A stretch of DNA of 64,000 bases from Anadara kagoshimensis (GCA_021292105.1 CM037871.1:56132866-56196865); one strand, 5' to 3'; shown: positions 46,937-54,722, numbered from the stretch's first letter. Translations and numbers: made by a program. The notes: generated by a model not told the origin, from the letters alone.

Positions 46937-49455
46937 ATTGGGTTGTGAGTTGAGTTGAGTTGAGTAGTGGTTTTTAAGGCCCCAGTCAAGAATATTTCAG
47001 TTTTATCGGGACGTCGCCAGCTATTGGCGAAAGTGAAGAAATTTTGTCCGTTTATTGCGCTGCTGGCATTATACATCAGGGTTCTTTATGGTGCCACGAC
47101 TACCGAGACACGGGACCTCGTTCCCATCCGAAAGAACCGTGACTTTCATTTCGTAATGCCAATTACTTGGTGAAAGAACCGTGAGTCACTACTCACTTTC
47201 AAGTCTTCGGTCGGACTCGGGCGGGGTTCAAACACACGACCTCCCACTAACGGAGCGAGCACTCTACCAACTGAGCTACCGCAGCGGTATCTCTTTTTTA
47301 TTGAAGATATTCAATATATAGTAAAAATAAGTTAGCTTTAGTTCTTTTTATTACGACTTAATAATTTACTCTGTATCAAATGCTTATAAAAATGTTAAAA
47401 TTGAAAACTTGGCATTTTTCAAACTAAAATTGAAAATAAAATTGTTAAAATATGCCATTATTTATATTAATATGATAGTTAATATAAAATTTGCAACTTT
47501 TAATTTTTTGCGTATTTTTTCATCGATAAAAACTGATTGATTTTAATTTCCTACGCATCTACATAAAATCATTTCATTTAAAAAAAAACAACAAATTTTT
47601 ACATTTACAGCATTTAATTATCGCCTAGCTAAAATTCATTTCTTATTAGGACTGGTACCCAGCTGTACCACATACGGAGTAGGAATTTTGTAATCAACAG
47701 GTCGCGGTATTGTTTATACATGTTGCGTATTCTAAGTGACATGCGGCTATAGGTAATTGTATTTTTATTCCGGTGCATAAGTTACATTTTATTCGTTTAT
47801 TCTTGCTTTTATACAAATATGAAGTCCAATTGAACCTCAAGCGACACATAATATACATGTATCCATTTATGCATGTTTAAGATGACCGACTACTGTTTAC
47901 GAGAAATCTAACATTGCTTTCTTCTCTTTTATAAATAAAATGTTATGCATATCCACAAAATACAAAATACTTTTACCATTAATTAAAAATATTAATTCAA
48001 ATTATTCTGCAATTTGTAAATGTCAATTCTGAATTTCTAACTTTGACGTTGGTAACTTTTACCTGTATTGTAAACGTGCGTTGTAGTTACACATTTCATC
48101 TGGACACGTACGAATCAAAAGGTGTACAATAATTTTAATTAAGTTTTTAATTATTTATCAACATCTGCTCCGAGAGAACGGAATGCCATCATTAAATCAA
48201 AGGTTTATCTCAATAGTGGCGCTGAAAAGCCTTTATGATTCCTATCTGGAAAATAAAAAATTAAAAGTTGATTTTCTCACATCCGGATACTTGTGTTTTT
48301 CGTCGACATGCCAAGACATGTACGTATGTGCTTTACATTCAGATTTAAGGACCAGTGTGTTTTTATTTTAAATAATAATATAAAAATCAAAACATAAGGT
48401 TCATAGTCGTTCATAATACCGTTTTCTGCAATTTTACGATTGTTTTTAAATTTTTTTAATTGTATAACAACCACTTAATGTTTTGTAACATGTTATAAAT
48501 ATATATAATTATGAAATGTATTTTTTTTTAAATTTTAGCTGTTCTTGTTTAAATCACATAAGCCACACAGTGAAAAAAATGGTATGGTTCACACCACATT
48601 ACTGAATGCTGGATTTTAGTCTATTGCCGTTCGTGCCAAGTCCGCGGTTTTGTAATCAGTGGTCCCGTACCATTCTTTCTTTGAATACCTTTTTACACGT
48701 GTTCTGTGGTATCAAAATAATTTGACACTTATTATTACTTAATTACTTTTATACAACACATTCAGCTGTAATTTTCCATTTTATTATAACACTTTTAATA
48801 TTCTTTTTTACTTTTTAAGTGAGAAAATAAAATACAACACCGATTTATTTTCCCCCATTTTGTTAATTTCCAATTTTGACCAATTTTGCAATGCGTATGC
48901 TCCTCGGAATCTTATTTATTCATCTATTTATTTATTTATTTACTTATTTATTTGACTTATTATATTTTTATTAATTCAATTATTGTTTGAGATGTTAAAA
49001 CCGTATCATACACCAGTTCGATAATTTTCTTAAAGTCATGATTTTAGACATTCAATATATTTGGTTTGCCACACATCATTTTGTGGCTGAAATAAAATCG
49101 AGTTTACTTTTTCATAACTAGTTAAATAGATACAAATTAAAACTGAATTTATTCCACTTTTCTTTTTTATAATTTGCATTACCAGCAAGACTTACATACC
49201 TGTAATATATTTTTTTTCAAGAAAATAGTACCATATAATTGCGCACCTGTAATTTATTTCATTTTTTAAAAATCATCCCTTCTTAGTTTTCTTAATTTTG
49301 TTCTTGTCGTTCATTCATTTATTTATTTATTTATTTATTTATTTATCACATTTTAAATAAACTAACAAATTTGACAAAATTAACTTTAACAAATTTCACT
49401 TACCTAGACGACCATTTAGCGGCACGGTGACATCTTCATGCCTCTGACTCTCCAT
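27067..49455 (-). CDS. NR2E3: NR2E3 / PNR-type nuclear receptor (Hr51/fax-1 group), complete 8-exon gene
   Basis: A nuclear transcription factor that binds DNA by two zinc fingers; in animals the family acts in photoreceptor and neuron identity. Joining 49455-49404, 35121-34845, 34150-34047, 31155-30955, 30296-30097, 29083-28837, 28158-28053 and 27199-27067 gives 1320 nt (439 residues plus TGA) with every phase matching and GT/AG at every intron. Residues 1-72 are a Ser/Pro/Thr-rich N-terminus. Finger 1 has Cys75, 78, 92 and 95, with the family P-box CNGCSG at 92-97. Finger 2 has Cys111, 118, 128 and 131, followed by [21 protein letters not shown] hinge spans about 150-240. The ligand-binding domain includes [28 protein letters not shown] and [11 protein letters not shown]. 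The AF-2 helix [11 protein letters not shown] is the last 11 residues. Human NR2E3 is about 410 residues. The start ATG is the first in its exon and is phase-compatible, but a further upstream exon cannot be excluded. Confidence 0.96.
27540..27755 (-). mobile_element. Element K copy in NR2E3 intron 7
   Basis: Minus strand, in order: CAAAACAAACATACTAATCT, CACAATCCAGAAGCAAAGTA, GGTTAGATACCTGAACTTCC, ACCAGGGAAGCGAGACCGG, GGTAAGCACCTCCTGTTTAG and TGTGTAATCAAAATTAGG. It lacks the last third. Confidence 0.85.
27811..28012. mobile_element. Satellite-related MITE, copy 2, in NR2E3 intron 7
   Basis: The left end reads ATACAGATCTAGACCAGTCT then AAAGTTATCACTAAGCT. The right end, reverse-complemented, reads AATACAGGCCTGTCGAAAGT. 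The interior shares AGTGACCAAGAT, CCAGCCGCCAA and AAGCTGCC with copy 1 at 25684-25907. It ends about 40 bp from the exon 7 donor. Confidence 0.7.
28053..28158 (-). CDS. NR2E3: NR2E3-type gene, coding exon 7 (ligand-binding domain)
   Basis: 106 nt. Acceptor TTTATTTCAG, donor ATAAG|GTAATG. Encodes [20 protein letters not shown] then [16 protein letters not shown] across the junctions; close to vertebrate NR2E3 here. Confidence 0.95.
28159..28836. other. NR2E3 intron 6, no feature beyond a poly-C run
   Basis: A C homopolymer lies near 28786-28799. Nothing else was recognised. Confidence 0.5.
28837..29083 (-). CDS. NR2E3: NR2E3-type gene, coding exon 6 (ligand-binding domain)
   Basis: 247 nt. 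Acceptor TATTCTAG, donor CCAG|GTAAAT. Encodes [20 protein letters not shown] through [17 protein letters not shown], the conserved helices 4-8 of the family. Confidence 0.96.
29205..29515 (+). repeat. Tandem array of the element K terminal unit (~49 bp, ~6 copies)
   Basis: Repeats of AAAAACAAACATACCAATCC then ATGTCCAAATCACAATCC and AAAAGCAAAGT, with no element K body attached. It lies in NR2E3 intron 5. The open frames it creates are repeat by-products. Confidence 0.9.
29516..30096. other. Remainder of NR2E3 intron 5
   Basis: Contains an (AC)n(TC)n(AC)n microsatellite at about 29729-29822 and a short (TA)n at 29900-29920. Otherwise nothing was recognised. Confidence 0.6.
30097..30296 (-). 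CDS. NR2E3: NR2E3-type gene, coding exon 5 (start of ligand-binding domain)
   Basis: 200 nt. Acceptor TTTGTATAG, donor CAG|GTAATA. After a variable start it encodes [20 protein letters not shown] and [12 protein letters not shown], the helix 3 to helix 4 region. Confidence 0.95.
30297..30954. other. NR2E3 intron 4
   Basis: 30575-30680 shares CACTTATGTCGAGG and GAGGAAACCACATGC-like words with the SINE-like segment at 11490-11690. A (TTTC)/(TTTA) run is at 30838-30890. A 35-bp tip of element K (minus: AAAAACAAACATACTAATCC) lies at 30897-30928. Confidence 0.5.
30955..31155 (-). CDS. NR2E3: NR2E3-type gene, coding exon 4 (hinge)
   Basis: 201 nt. Acceptor TTACATTTAG, donor GAAG|GTAATC. Begins [15 protein letters not shown], the family C-terminal extension, then a divergent His/Ser/Ala-rich hinge ending CEAEDE. 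Confidence 0.93.
31301..31580 (-). mobile_element. tRNA-derived SINE, copy 1, in NR2E3 intron 3
   Basis: The minus-strand head reads CGGTAGCTCAGTTGGTAGAG (A box TAGCTCAGTTGG), then CTCGCTCCGTAAGTGG and GTGGGTTCGAACCCC (B box). The ~200-bp body with CACGGTTCTTTCGGATGGGC and AAGAACCCTGCTGTATAATG is shared with the copy at 46985-47288. The end is TATTCTTGAC. A (TA)n tract directly adjoins the head. Confidence 0.9.
31585..31642. repeat. (TA)n microsatellite
   Basis: Nearly pure TA dinucleotides between the SINE head and the foldback element. Confidence 0.95.
31651..32176 (+). repeat. Left inverted repeat of the foldback element
   Basis: About ten ATGTAGTAA or ATGTAGCAA subrepeats lie in the first 200 bp, then a unique part ending GTGGTTTCCGG. 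Confidence 0.9.
33133..33735 (-). repeat. Right inverted repeat of the foldback element
   Basis: On the minus strand it repeats the left arm, with one additional subrepeat block, a ~30-bp insertion after TTTGCCAGAAAA, and a longer (ATA)n near 33262-33290. Confidence 0.9.
34047..34150 (-). CDS. NR2E3: NR2E3-type gene, coding exon 3 (zinc finger 2)
   Basis: 104 nt. Acceptor ATATTTCAG, donor GATG|GTAAGT. Encodes [20 protein letters not shown] then [15 protein letters not shown] Met replaces the usual Pro after the second finger cysteine pair spacer (CMVDKAH against CPVDKAH in relatives). Confidence 0.96.
34300..34385. repeat. Dispersed repeat in NR2E3 intron 2 (pair with 35208-35290)
   Basis: AGCACTAGACGGCCGTTTCG, ATCATCAGTAGTGTTTGG and CCAATATTGTGAAAC match the segment in intron 1 on the other side of exon 2, in the same orientation. 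Confidence 0.75.
34386..34844. other. Rest of NR2E3 intron 2, no feature seen
   Basis: AT-rich; nothing recognised. Confidence 0.45.
34845..35121 (-). CDS. NR2E3: NR2E3-type gene, coding exon 2 (N-terminal region and zinc finger 1)
   Basis: 277 nt. Acceptor TTTATTTTAG, donor TTACAG|GTATTT. It encodes a Ser/Pro/Thr-rich stretch, then [20 protein letters not shown] and [17 protein letters not shown] fifteen-fold (TAAA) run lies only about 40 bp upstream of the acceptor. Confidence 0.96.
35159..35206. repeat. (TAAA)n microsatellite near exon 2 acceptor
   Basis: About twelve near-perfect TAAA units, in intron 1. On the transcript this is a TTTA run about 40-85 nt upstream of the exon 2 acceptor. 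Confidence 0.95.
35208..35290. repeat. Dispersed repeat in NR2E3 intron 1 (pair with 34300-34385)
   Basis: AGCACTAGACGACCGTTTCA, CTCATCAGTAATGTTAGGGC and CAAAATTGTGAAA. It starts directly at the end of the (TAAA)n tract, as a retroposon body and tail would. Confidence 0.75.
35291..35995. other. NR2E3 intron 1, no feature seen
   Basis: AT-rich; nothing recognised. Confidence 0.45.
36000..36280 (-). mobile_element. Element K, near full-length copy
   Basis: Read on the minus strand: CAAAAACAAACATACTAATC, GTCCGAATCACAATCCAGCA, GGTTAGATACGTAAACTTCC, ACCAGGGAAGTGAGGCCGGG, GGTAAGCACCGCCTGTTTAG, TGTGTAATCAAAATTGTGTG, ACCCAGGGCAACCCTGGACG, AACTTATCAACAATACTG and CGGCCATAAAACTTTTTAAA. This copy defines most of the ~280-290 bp consensus. 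No A or B box was recognised and no inverted ends are evident. Confidence 0.9.
36281..37689. other. NR2E3 intron 1, no feature beyond short AATG repeats
   Basis: An imperfect (AATGT)/(AATGA) run lies at 37206-37245 and a poly-T at 37180-37196. Nothing else was recognised. Confidence 0.45.
37690..37905 (-). mobile_element. Element K, degraded copy
   Basis: Minus strand: AAAAACAAACAAAACGATCC, CACGTGAACTTCCATCTGAG, GGCCGGGTGCTCTGGAAGGG and TAGCTAGCGACACTCG, in element K order. Confidence 0.75.
37906..38581. other. NR2E3 intron 1, no feature seen
   Basis: Nothing recognised. Confidence 0.4.
38582..38650. mobile_element. Short hairpin element, stem type A, degraded
   Basis: TGTCATATACCATTTTCTTT, then TTAATCATAAAATACATT and AAAAATGATACAA. 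The right arm is imperfect. Confidence 0.55.
38865..38960 (+). mobile_element. Element K fragment
   Basis: CATCCATGTCAAAACCAAAA, CTGACAAATTAGGTTAAATA and GTGAACTTCCACCAGAGAAC. Confidence 0.6.
38961..39973. other. NR2E3 intron 1, no feature seen
   Basis: Nothing recognised. Confidence 0.4.
39974..41483. repeat. 35-bp minisatellite, ~43 copies, in NR2E3 intron 1
   Basis: The unit is GAGAAACATCAGATTGGTAC, TGAGCTACCGTAGTG. Copies are almost identical. Scattered variants are TTCTGAGC, GCACTGAGC, ACTGAACTACC, a CCGTATGG form lacking two bases, and one CTACCTACCG. The motif ACTGAGCTACCGTAGTGG differs at one base from the SINE head ACTGAGCTACCGCAGTGG at 31562-31579 in the same gene. Confidence 0.97.
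41484..42325. other. NR2E3 intron 1, short hairpin only
   Basis: GTAACTGGGATACCAGTTAC (41891-41910) is a perfect small hairpin, followed by GTATGATTCCCCACC, which echoes 44262. Otherwise nothing. Confidence 0.45.
42326..42602. repeat. 139-bp direct tandem duplication
   Basis: Both copies run from ATTGAATAAGAAAACTCGTA through GGCGTCGCCGCGTGTTACAA to CTTTAACTTGCGACAAA. The only difference noted is T-run length (eight against seven). Confidence 0.95.
42603..43339. other. NR2E3 intron 1, no feature seen
   Basis: Nothing recognised. Confidence 0.4.
43340..43590. mobile_element. MITE-like segment with TTCGAA/ATCGAA words
   Basis: GACTCTCATTGATTCGAAAT, TTCGCTTAAATCGAAATGAT and two copies of TTTCAGTCCAAATTACGA followed by ATGTTTAAAT. 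It resembles the pogo/Tigger-type MITEs with TCGAA-rich ends known in many invertebrates. Ends were not delimited. Confidence 0.4.
43591..44089. other. NR2E3 intron 1, no feature seen
   Basis: Nothing recognised. Confidence 0.4.
44090..44325. mobile_element. Dispersed-element 3' end with perfect hairpin and (ATA)n tail
   Basis: AATTTCATCTAAATCCATCA, CCGTTCCCGAGATATGCG, (AAT)n, then the perfect hairpin TATGATTCCCCACC / GGTGGGGAATCATA around TTCGGT at 44260-44293, then (ATA)n. The segment before it resembles a widespread mollusc repeat (general knowledge). The class is not assigned. Confidence 0.5.
44329..44476. repeat. (GTAA)n microsatellite
   Basis: Long GTAA array with one interruption that contains TTTACTTGCTG, so part of it can fold on itself. 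Confidence 0.95.
44477..45423. other. NR2E3 intron 1, no feature seen
   Basis: Nothing recognised on either strand. Confidence 0.4.
45424..46040 (+). mobile_element. Three successive element K copies
   Basis: Copies begin near 45424, 45648 and 45865. Each has ACAAACATA(A/T), CAATCCCAAAGCAAA-like, GTTAAACACGTGAAC-like, GCCGGTGGTCTGGAAG-like, GGTAAACACCTCCTGTTTC and TAGCTA...CCGCCA parts. The spacing of about 215-220 bp suggests tandem amplification of a truncated element, not three insertions. Confidence 0.85.
46041..46439. other. Element K 3'-end remnant and spacer
   Basis: GACGTCAAACATATCCTGGA, TACAGAGACATTATACTTTT and CAATGTTTTGTGATTGTC at 46070-46140 match the last third of element K, belonging to the copy before it. 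The remainder has nothing recognisable. Confidence 0.55.
46440..46710 (+). mobile_element. Element K, degraded copy including 3' end
   Basis: TTTAGTTAAACACGTGAACT, TTTCACCAAGGTACTG, ACAGAGACATCATTCATAC, CAATATTATGATGGCAGCC and TAAAAACTTTTTGAGGGCCC. Confidence 0.7.
46883..46932. repeat. (TA)n microsatellite
   Basis: Pure TA dinucleotides, next to the SINE end at 46985 with a (GAGTT)n run between them. Confidence 0.95.
46985..47288 (-). mobile_element. tRNA-derived SINE, copy 2, in NR2E3 intron 1
   Basis: Same body and head as 31301-31580. Minus-strand head CGGTAGCTCAGTTGGTAGAG (A box) and GTGTGTTTGAACCCCG (B box, one change). It carries a ~25-bp stretch (CGAGGTCCCGTGTCTCGG) missing from copy 1, so copy 1 has a deletion there. 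Confidence 0.88.
47289..49403. other. NR2E3 intron 1, first 2.1 kb after the donor
   Basis: AT-rich, with (TTTA)n runs at about 48915-48955 and 49315-49345. No exon or transposon was recognised. This is where intronic control elements would usually be sought, but no specific site can be supported. Confidence 0.4.
49404..49455 (-). CDS. NR2E3: NR2E3-type gene, coding exon 1
   Basis: 52 nt, residues 1-17 ([17 protein letters not shown]) plus one base. The donor reads CTAG|GTAAGT. The leftover G joins AA of exon 2 to give Glu18. The ATG context is AAAAAAGATGG. This exon was found by phase and donor, not by homology, so it is the least certain of the eight. Confidence 0.75.
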
Positions 49456-49947
49456 CTTTTTTATCACCAACACTACAATGGTCCCCAAGCTACGTATGCA
49501 AATGTTGAAATGGAGTCCCTGGTGATCTGAGGGAACATTTATTGACCGCTCAATCTGTTAACAAATTACTGTCGTTTATTGTGCATTGGTTAATCTAACG
49601 ATGTCATCATCAGCATCAGTAAAAAGGCAACCGCCCATCGCAATATTTAATACCACGGTTAATGTTACAACGCACGTGGGTATTGTAGTAAACTTGATTT
49701 CAGTCGGTCGGGAGGTCTTTATTTGCACGCAATTATAACACAATTTTCTAACTATTTAAAAACAATTTCAATTATATTAAAACACATTTTTTAACTATTT
49801 AAAAATAACATTTTACTGCTTTTTACTGCATGTATAAGAAGAATTTGAAAGCATTTTAAAATTAATTCAAATATTCACCGTATTTCAAAAACAGTGTCAA
49901 TCGTTGTTAAAACTTAAATCTTTTCAAATAAAATACATTTTTAATTA
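49456..49947 (-). other. 5' flank of the NR2E3-type gene
   Basis: Probable 5' untranslated region and proximal promoter. No clear TATA box at a fixed distance and no in-frame upstream stop close to the ATG was established, so the transcription start is unknown. Confidence 0.35.
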
Positions 49948-50056
49948 TGTCATATACCATTTTTTGAATTTAATCATAAAATACATTCAAAAAATGGTAT
50001 ATGACAATATTTTGAATGTATTTTATGATTAAATTCAAAAAATGGTATATGACAAT
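49948..50056. mobile_element. Short hairpin element, stem type A, head-to-head dimer
   Basis: 49948-50006 is a 59-bp hairpin: TGTCATATACCATTTTTTGA pairs perfectly with TCAAAAAATGGTATATGACA, with the loop ATTTAATCATAAAATACAT. 50007-50056 repeats the loop and right arm in inverted loop orientation, again ending ATGGTATATGACA. This gives one and a half elements sharing an arm. Confidence 0.85.
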
Positions 50057-51362
50057 TACAAGAACAAGTGTGGTGTTAAAAGTGTCATGTTAAAGTCCTA
50101 AATGTTAAGTAGTTTATCTAAGATTGTCATCATCAACATCCGATAAAACAAGCAATCGCTCTGTATTACAAAACACTATACTACTGTTGATTTTCACTTA
50201 TGCTTTTCCCGAATTCGAAGCACACTTCTAAATTAATTAAAACTAGTTTTTTCTAGAAGAAAATAAAAAACTATTATACTGAAAAAATATTAAAATGTAC
50301 ATAAGTCTTTTATATCAAATACGGTACCATTTTCAAAGACCCTTCATACGCATTTAAAAGAGAAAATTCTGAAAACAATACCAAAAATTAGCATCATCGG
50401 TTTTATTCGAGATGTTCGTTAAATCGGTTACTATGGGATATTACCCTAACTTTTAAAAATAATACTGTGAGAAATTTAAAATGACAAATACTATATTTAT
50501 ACATGGAAAATCAAAAAATTTTCGTTCATTTTTTTTCAAAGTTCATATACTTTAAATTTAAAATTTCCCAAAAAAATAAATATTACTAAAAACCGTACCT
50601 GACAATACCTAATGCAACCCAATCCAAAACAACAACCTAACGAAATGAACCGATGATCATTATCAGATCAATGGTTATTGAACTCCTGGCTGTGGATGGG
50701 TGCTGATTCTAAGGGCGATATGGTTTCCAATGGGGTGAGTAAAGTACTTTTGGAGGACCCTTACCACAGTTTTTTTACAATCACTGGTCTATAGATAACC
50801 TTATCAAAACATTAAATATAAGCACTATGCTGCAAAACACACCCCAATATACATGCATACATGTATAGCTCATCCATGATAAGCCACCACTTGTTTGTCT
50901 AAACACAAACGAAGTAGGGTGTCGGGCCCCGGTATCACAATTGTTTATTAACTAATATTTTCCTTAACTTAAATCTAGCAACTTTTGACAATCTTTTCTC
51001 GGAACTGAAGTGGTCTTCAAAGAATTGAAATTTTGTCAGATTTAAGTTAAGGAAACATCTACGTTAAGAAATGATTGTGAACCTTGGACTTGATGATATA
51101 AATAATATACCGGTATGACGGCCTGAACTGTTACAATATGATGCCTTCAATCTCGTTTCTTGTCATATGCTTTTTCACCAGCATTGGAAAATAAATACAT
51201 ATGTCCCCGATTTTTTTCTATATTAATCTTCCAATATGTAAACCGACCAAACTTAGTAATAAAGCGTCATTAATTCAGATAATTAGCTAATTAACTAAAT
51301 ATAACGTCGCCGTGTAAAAAATGTATAACAATAAGGTGCAATGCTTCCGTACCTTTTGACGC
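50057..51362. other. Intergenic DNA, no feature seen
   Basis: Nothing recognised. Confidence 0.4.
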
Positions 51363-51369
51363 CATCGAA

Positions 51370-51377
51370 TATATATA

Positions 51378-51441
<64 letters not shown>
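51370..51441. repeat. (TA)n microsatellite
   Basis: Nearly pure TA dinucleotides. Confidence 0.95.
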
Positions 51442-51444
<3 letters not shown>

Positions 51445-52795
51445 CAATGCAAACTATTATTTTGTCCCATACAGTCTCTTTAGTTATTAGAATTAAAAGG
51501 TAAAAGACGTAGTCTAGTTGCTGTCAACAGTAGAGTAAAGCTTTTGTATTACTCGAAAAAAGAAACGAGAGCCAATCCGAAATGCAAGAAATTGAAGCGC
51601 ACCTGTCAAAATTAGTACTACATTGTCAATAAAATTAAATGAAGACTATAAACCACTTAGAAAAAATTCTAAATGAAAAGTATAAAACTCCTTTCAAATG
51701 AAAAGAAAAATTGCATATATACCCGTGGAGTGTAATTCAAAGGTTAGAATGGTTAGAACACTGTCAGAAATACTTCACTCAATTGATTATAAATCAGTCA
51801 AATCATTGAATTAAAATGCGTAATTTAATCCCCGTGCATCATTTCATTAACACGTCTTATTTCAGTGTACATTTTCGAATTCATTGCAAATAGATTCTAA
51901 AAGTATAAAGTATGAAAAATATAAAAATTGTTGTTTATCAAAATATAAAATTGCCAAAATCGGTAATATATCATAAAAGGTATTATGAATTTAATATTGT
52001 GAAAAAACACCATTAGTAATTAAATATATTGATGATCATTTATAACCTAATTCACAGTGGTTAAGGCACAATGCACTAAAAATAAAGACTATAATACCAT
52101 TATTATGGAAGAAATCAGCATTTGTCGAGGAAAGATCAGAATGTGTACATTGCAACTTTCCTCAGGACAACCGCACATCTACTTTAGGACAACAATTTAA
52201 TTTCTCGTGTTCGGCCTTAACCACTGCAAATCGACAAATACAGGTAATACGTCAGCCATACACCATTTTTGAATGCCGAATCGAAGATACAAGATACAAT
52301 AGTTTATTTTAAGTCTCATTATATATACAACAATAAAAATCATATATTTTAATTAAAACATAAATACTAGTATATATGCCATTGAATGAAAAAAATATAT
52401 ATATGACACGTCGGTACAAATGGTGAGCGCCAGAAATACCTCCAATGATAGCGAGAGGTAAGCTTTTTGGATTACTGACAGAGTAATATCACTTTTAATT
52501 CAACATTAAGCTTGACTTGTTGGTAACAGTCCAAATGGATTTTTTATTTCAAATACAGCCTATTATGATTAAGTTTAAATACATTAGAAAAACGGATAGG
52601 TCTATAATGTTTTGAAATAACACTTGCAGCACAGTTGTAACGTGCATATATAAAAGTTCGACCCCCACACTGGCCAATTTTTATCTTACCTTTTCTACTA
52701 CTAGTTGAATAAAACGTCGTGTCTGTATCATAAATGCATTTCCAACGTGAAATTTCGAAAACGATAGGAATGTTATTTATCTAATTCTATGTAAA
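51442..52795. other. Intergenic DNA, no feature seen
   Basis: Nothing recognised on either strand beyond AT-rich sequence. Confidence 0.4.
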
Positions 52796-52799
52796 TTTT

Positions 52800-52890
52800 A
52801 GAAATCCAAAAGAAACATACCATTGCATGTCTAAGTCACAACCCCAAAGTAAAAACTTTGAAGCTGGCAACTATGCTCAAAAATATTTTC
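52800..52890 (+). mobile_element. Element K fragment
   Basis: GAAACATACCATTGCATGTC, AAGTCACAACCCCAAAGTAA and AAACTTTGAAGCTGGCAACT. A second tip (AAAAACAAACATGTACTAAT CC) is at 53000-53030. Confidence 0.65.
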
Positions 52891-53324
52891 ACAGAAATGG
52901 TTTGACTCGGTCATTATAAAGCTTTTTCCAAAAACAAACAATATTAGGGGGTACAAATGTAATGCTTTTCTCGAAAACAACTAGCTGTTTTTTGTAATAA
53001 AAAACAAACATGTACTAATCCTTGTCCGAATCATGAAACGGACGTCATTACTGTACATACATAAAAGTATCATACACGGTCTGTAACATATGGACAACGG
53101 ATTAGAGTTATCTGGAACTGATAGACAAAGACTAAATAATGCAAGAATTACAGTACTGAAAATGATTAATCACTTTTTGATATCAGACCAATCTGTTAAG
53201 AAGCGTAAAAAATTTCGTGATCGAGAATTAAAGATGAGTTACTGAACCCACAGCTTCATTTGTTGTAATCATTCCATTATACTGTATTGTAATATTATTG
53301 TGTAATACTTTAGTAAATCAAAAC

Positions 53325-53530
53325 CAAACATACTAATTCATGTTAAAATCTCAATCCAAATCAAAGTAAAAACTTTGGAATTGACAAGTCATTAGACACT
53401 TGGACTTCCACTAGGGAGTGAGACCGGGTGCTCCGGAAGTGTAAGCACCTCCTGTTAAGCTAGATAATCAAAATTGTGTGAAAGGAACACGGAACTATGG
53501 ACATCAAATATATCCAGGTCAAAATCTCTG
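53325..53530 (+). mobile_element. Element K copy
   Basis: AACCAAACATACTAATTCAT, TTGACAAGTCATTAGACACT, GAGACCGGGTGCTCCGGAAG, TGTAAGCACCTCCTGTTAAG, AATTGTGTGAAAGGAACACG and GACATCAAATATATCCAGG. Confidence 0.85.
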
Positions 53531-53815
53531 AAATTCTTTGACGTCGTCTTTTGATCTTGCTGAATTTTAAGTTATTTTATTTGACTAACATAACTTGTAT
53601 TTCCTTCATATGAAACACGAGGAAAGCCAGCTGTTTTAATTTGTCCATGGCTGTTCTGCTTGACTTGCTTCCTTCATCATTTTGTGACGTCATGCTATGT
53701 TTTGCGATGTATAAAAATTAAAATCATTATTTTATTCATTGACGGTAATCTCAACACCCGAATATTGATGTGGGTTTCAATCATCAATGTCAATAACCAA
53801 GCCTACAAAAATATT

Positions 53816-53888
53816 GGTCAGTGTGGGGGTCGAACCCACGACATTCGCGTTGTTAGCACGACGCTCTAACCGACTGAGTTATTCGGCC
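53816..53888 (-). pseudogene. tRNA-like sequence (Val-AAC-type anticodon), pseudo-tRNA or SINE head
   Basis: The 73-nt minus-strand sequence folds with a good anticodon stem (TCGTG/CGCGA), a 7-nt loop CTAACAA giving anticodon AAC, and a perfect T arm (GTGGG/CCCAC, TTCGACC loop). The A box is TAACTCAGTCGG and the B box GGTTCGACCCC. The acceptor stem GGCCGAA against ACTGACC mispairs at three positions, so it is unlikely to be a working tRNA. Confidence 0.65.
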
Positions 53889-53954
53889 ATGATGGAACCA
53901 AACTGGTGAAGTGATATAGCTGATGATGATAAATAAAAATAAAAATAAAAAACA

Positions 53955-54100
53955 GAGTTAGGAGTGCTTACTCTTCCAGAACAACCAGCCTCACTTTCCC
54001 GGTGGAAGTTCATGCGTTTAACTTAATTTGTCAGTTTCAAAGCTATACCTTTGCATTTGGGATTGTGATTTGGACATGGATTGGTATGTTTGTTTTTTCG
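53955..54100 (-). mobile_element. Element K copy, 5' half
   Basis: Minus strand: AAAAAACAAACATACCAATC, ATGTCCAAATCACAATCCCA, AACGCATGAACTTCCACCGG, GAAAGTGAGGCTGGTTGTTC and TAAGCACTCC. Confidence 0.8.
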
Positions 54101-54663
54101 GAACTGAAAAACTATATGAAACAACTAAAAGCTAATAGGAATGTCATGCACAGCATTGGTATGATCATGTGCTGCCATTCCATGATGTGTACACTATTTT
54201 TGCATTGGTTTATACTACATGTAGTTCCTTGTCTAATGTTGTTTGGCAGTTCATTCCAAAGTTTTGTTGGGAAATAGCTAAAGGATTTGATTTCATACTT
54301 TGTAGTTTTTACCAGTGTTATATTTGCTGTGTTTTTTAATCTGGAAGAGTAAGGATATTTTTAACATGAAACAGGTCATGTAAATATTAATTATTGTTGC
54401 CATTTATAAAGTGTAACTGTTCTTAGTCTTCTGATATCGAGTGTAGGTACTTTGGACTGTTAGAGTTATGTATTGTAGATGCTGTCGTAATTAACTCATA
54501 GACAAACCTTATGTCCTGAATTGTACTTTCTCTATTTGTTCGTTTCTTTTGCATTGGTTTCATTCAAGGCATGCCATGTTAAAGATCAGCTATATAATTA
54601 TGTTACCTCGAATACCTCCTGTTGGGAAAAGTGACTAAGGAATTGATTTTTTAATGATATTTC
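54101..54663. other. Intergenic DNA, no feature seen
   Basis: Possibly the decayed end of an older element, but nothing can be named. Confidence 0.35.
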
Positions 54664-54722
54664 TGCCATGTAACATTTTTTAATGTATTGTATGATTAAA
54701 TTTTAAAAATTGTATATACCAT
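54664..54722. mobile_element. Short hairpin element, stem type A, decayed
   Basis: TGCCATGTAACATTTTTTAA, TGTATTGTATGATTAAA, TTTTAAAAATTGTATATACC. Confidence 0.45.
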
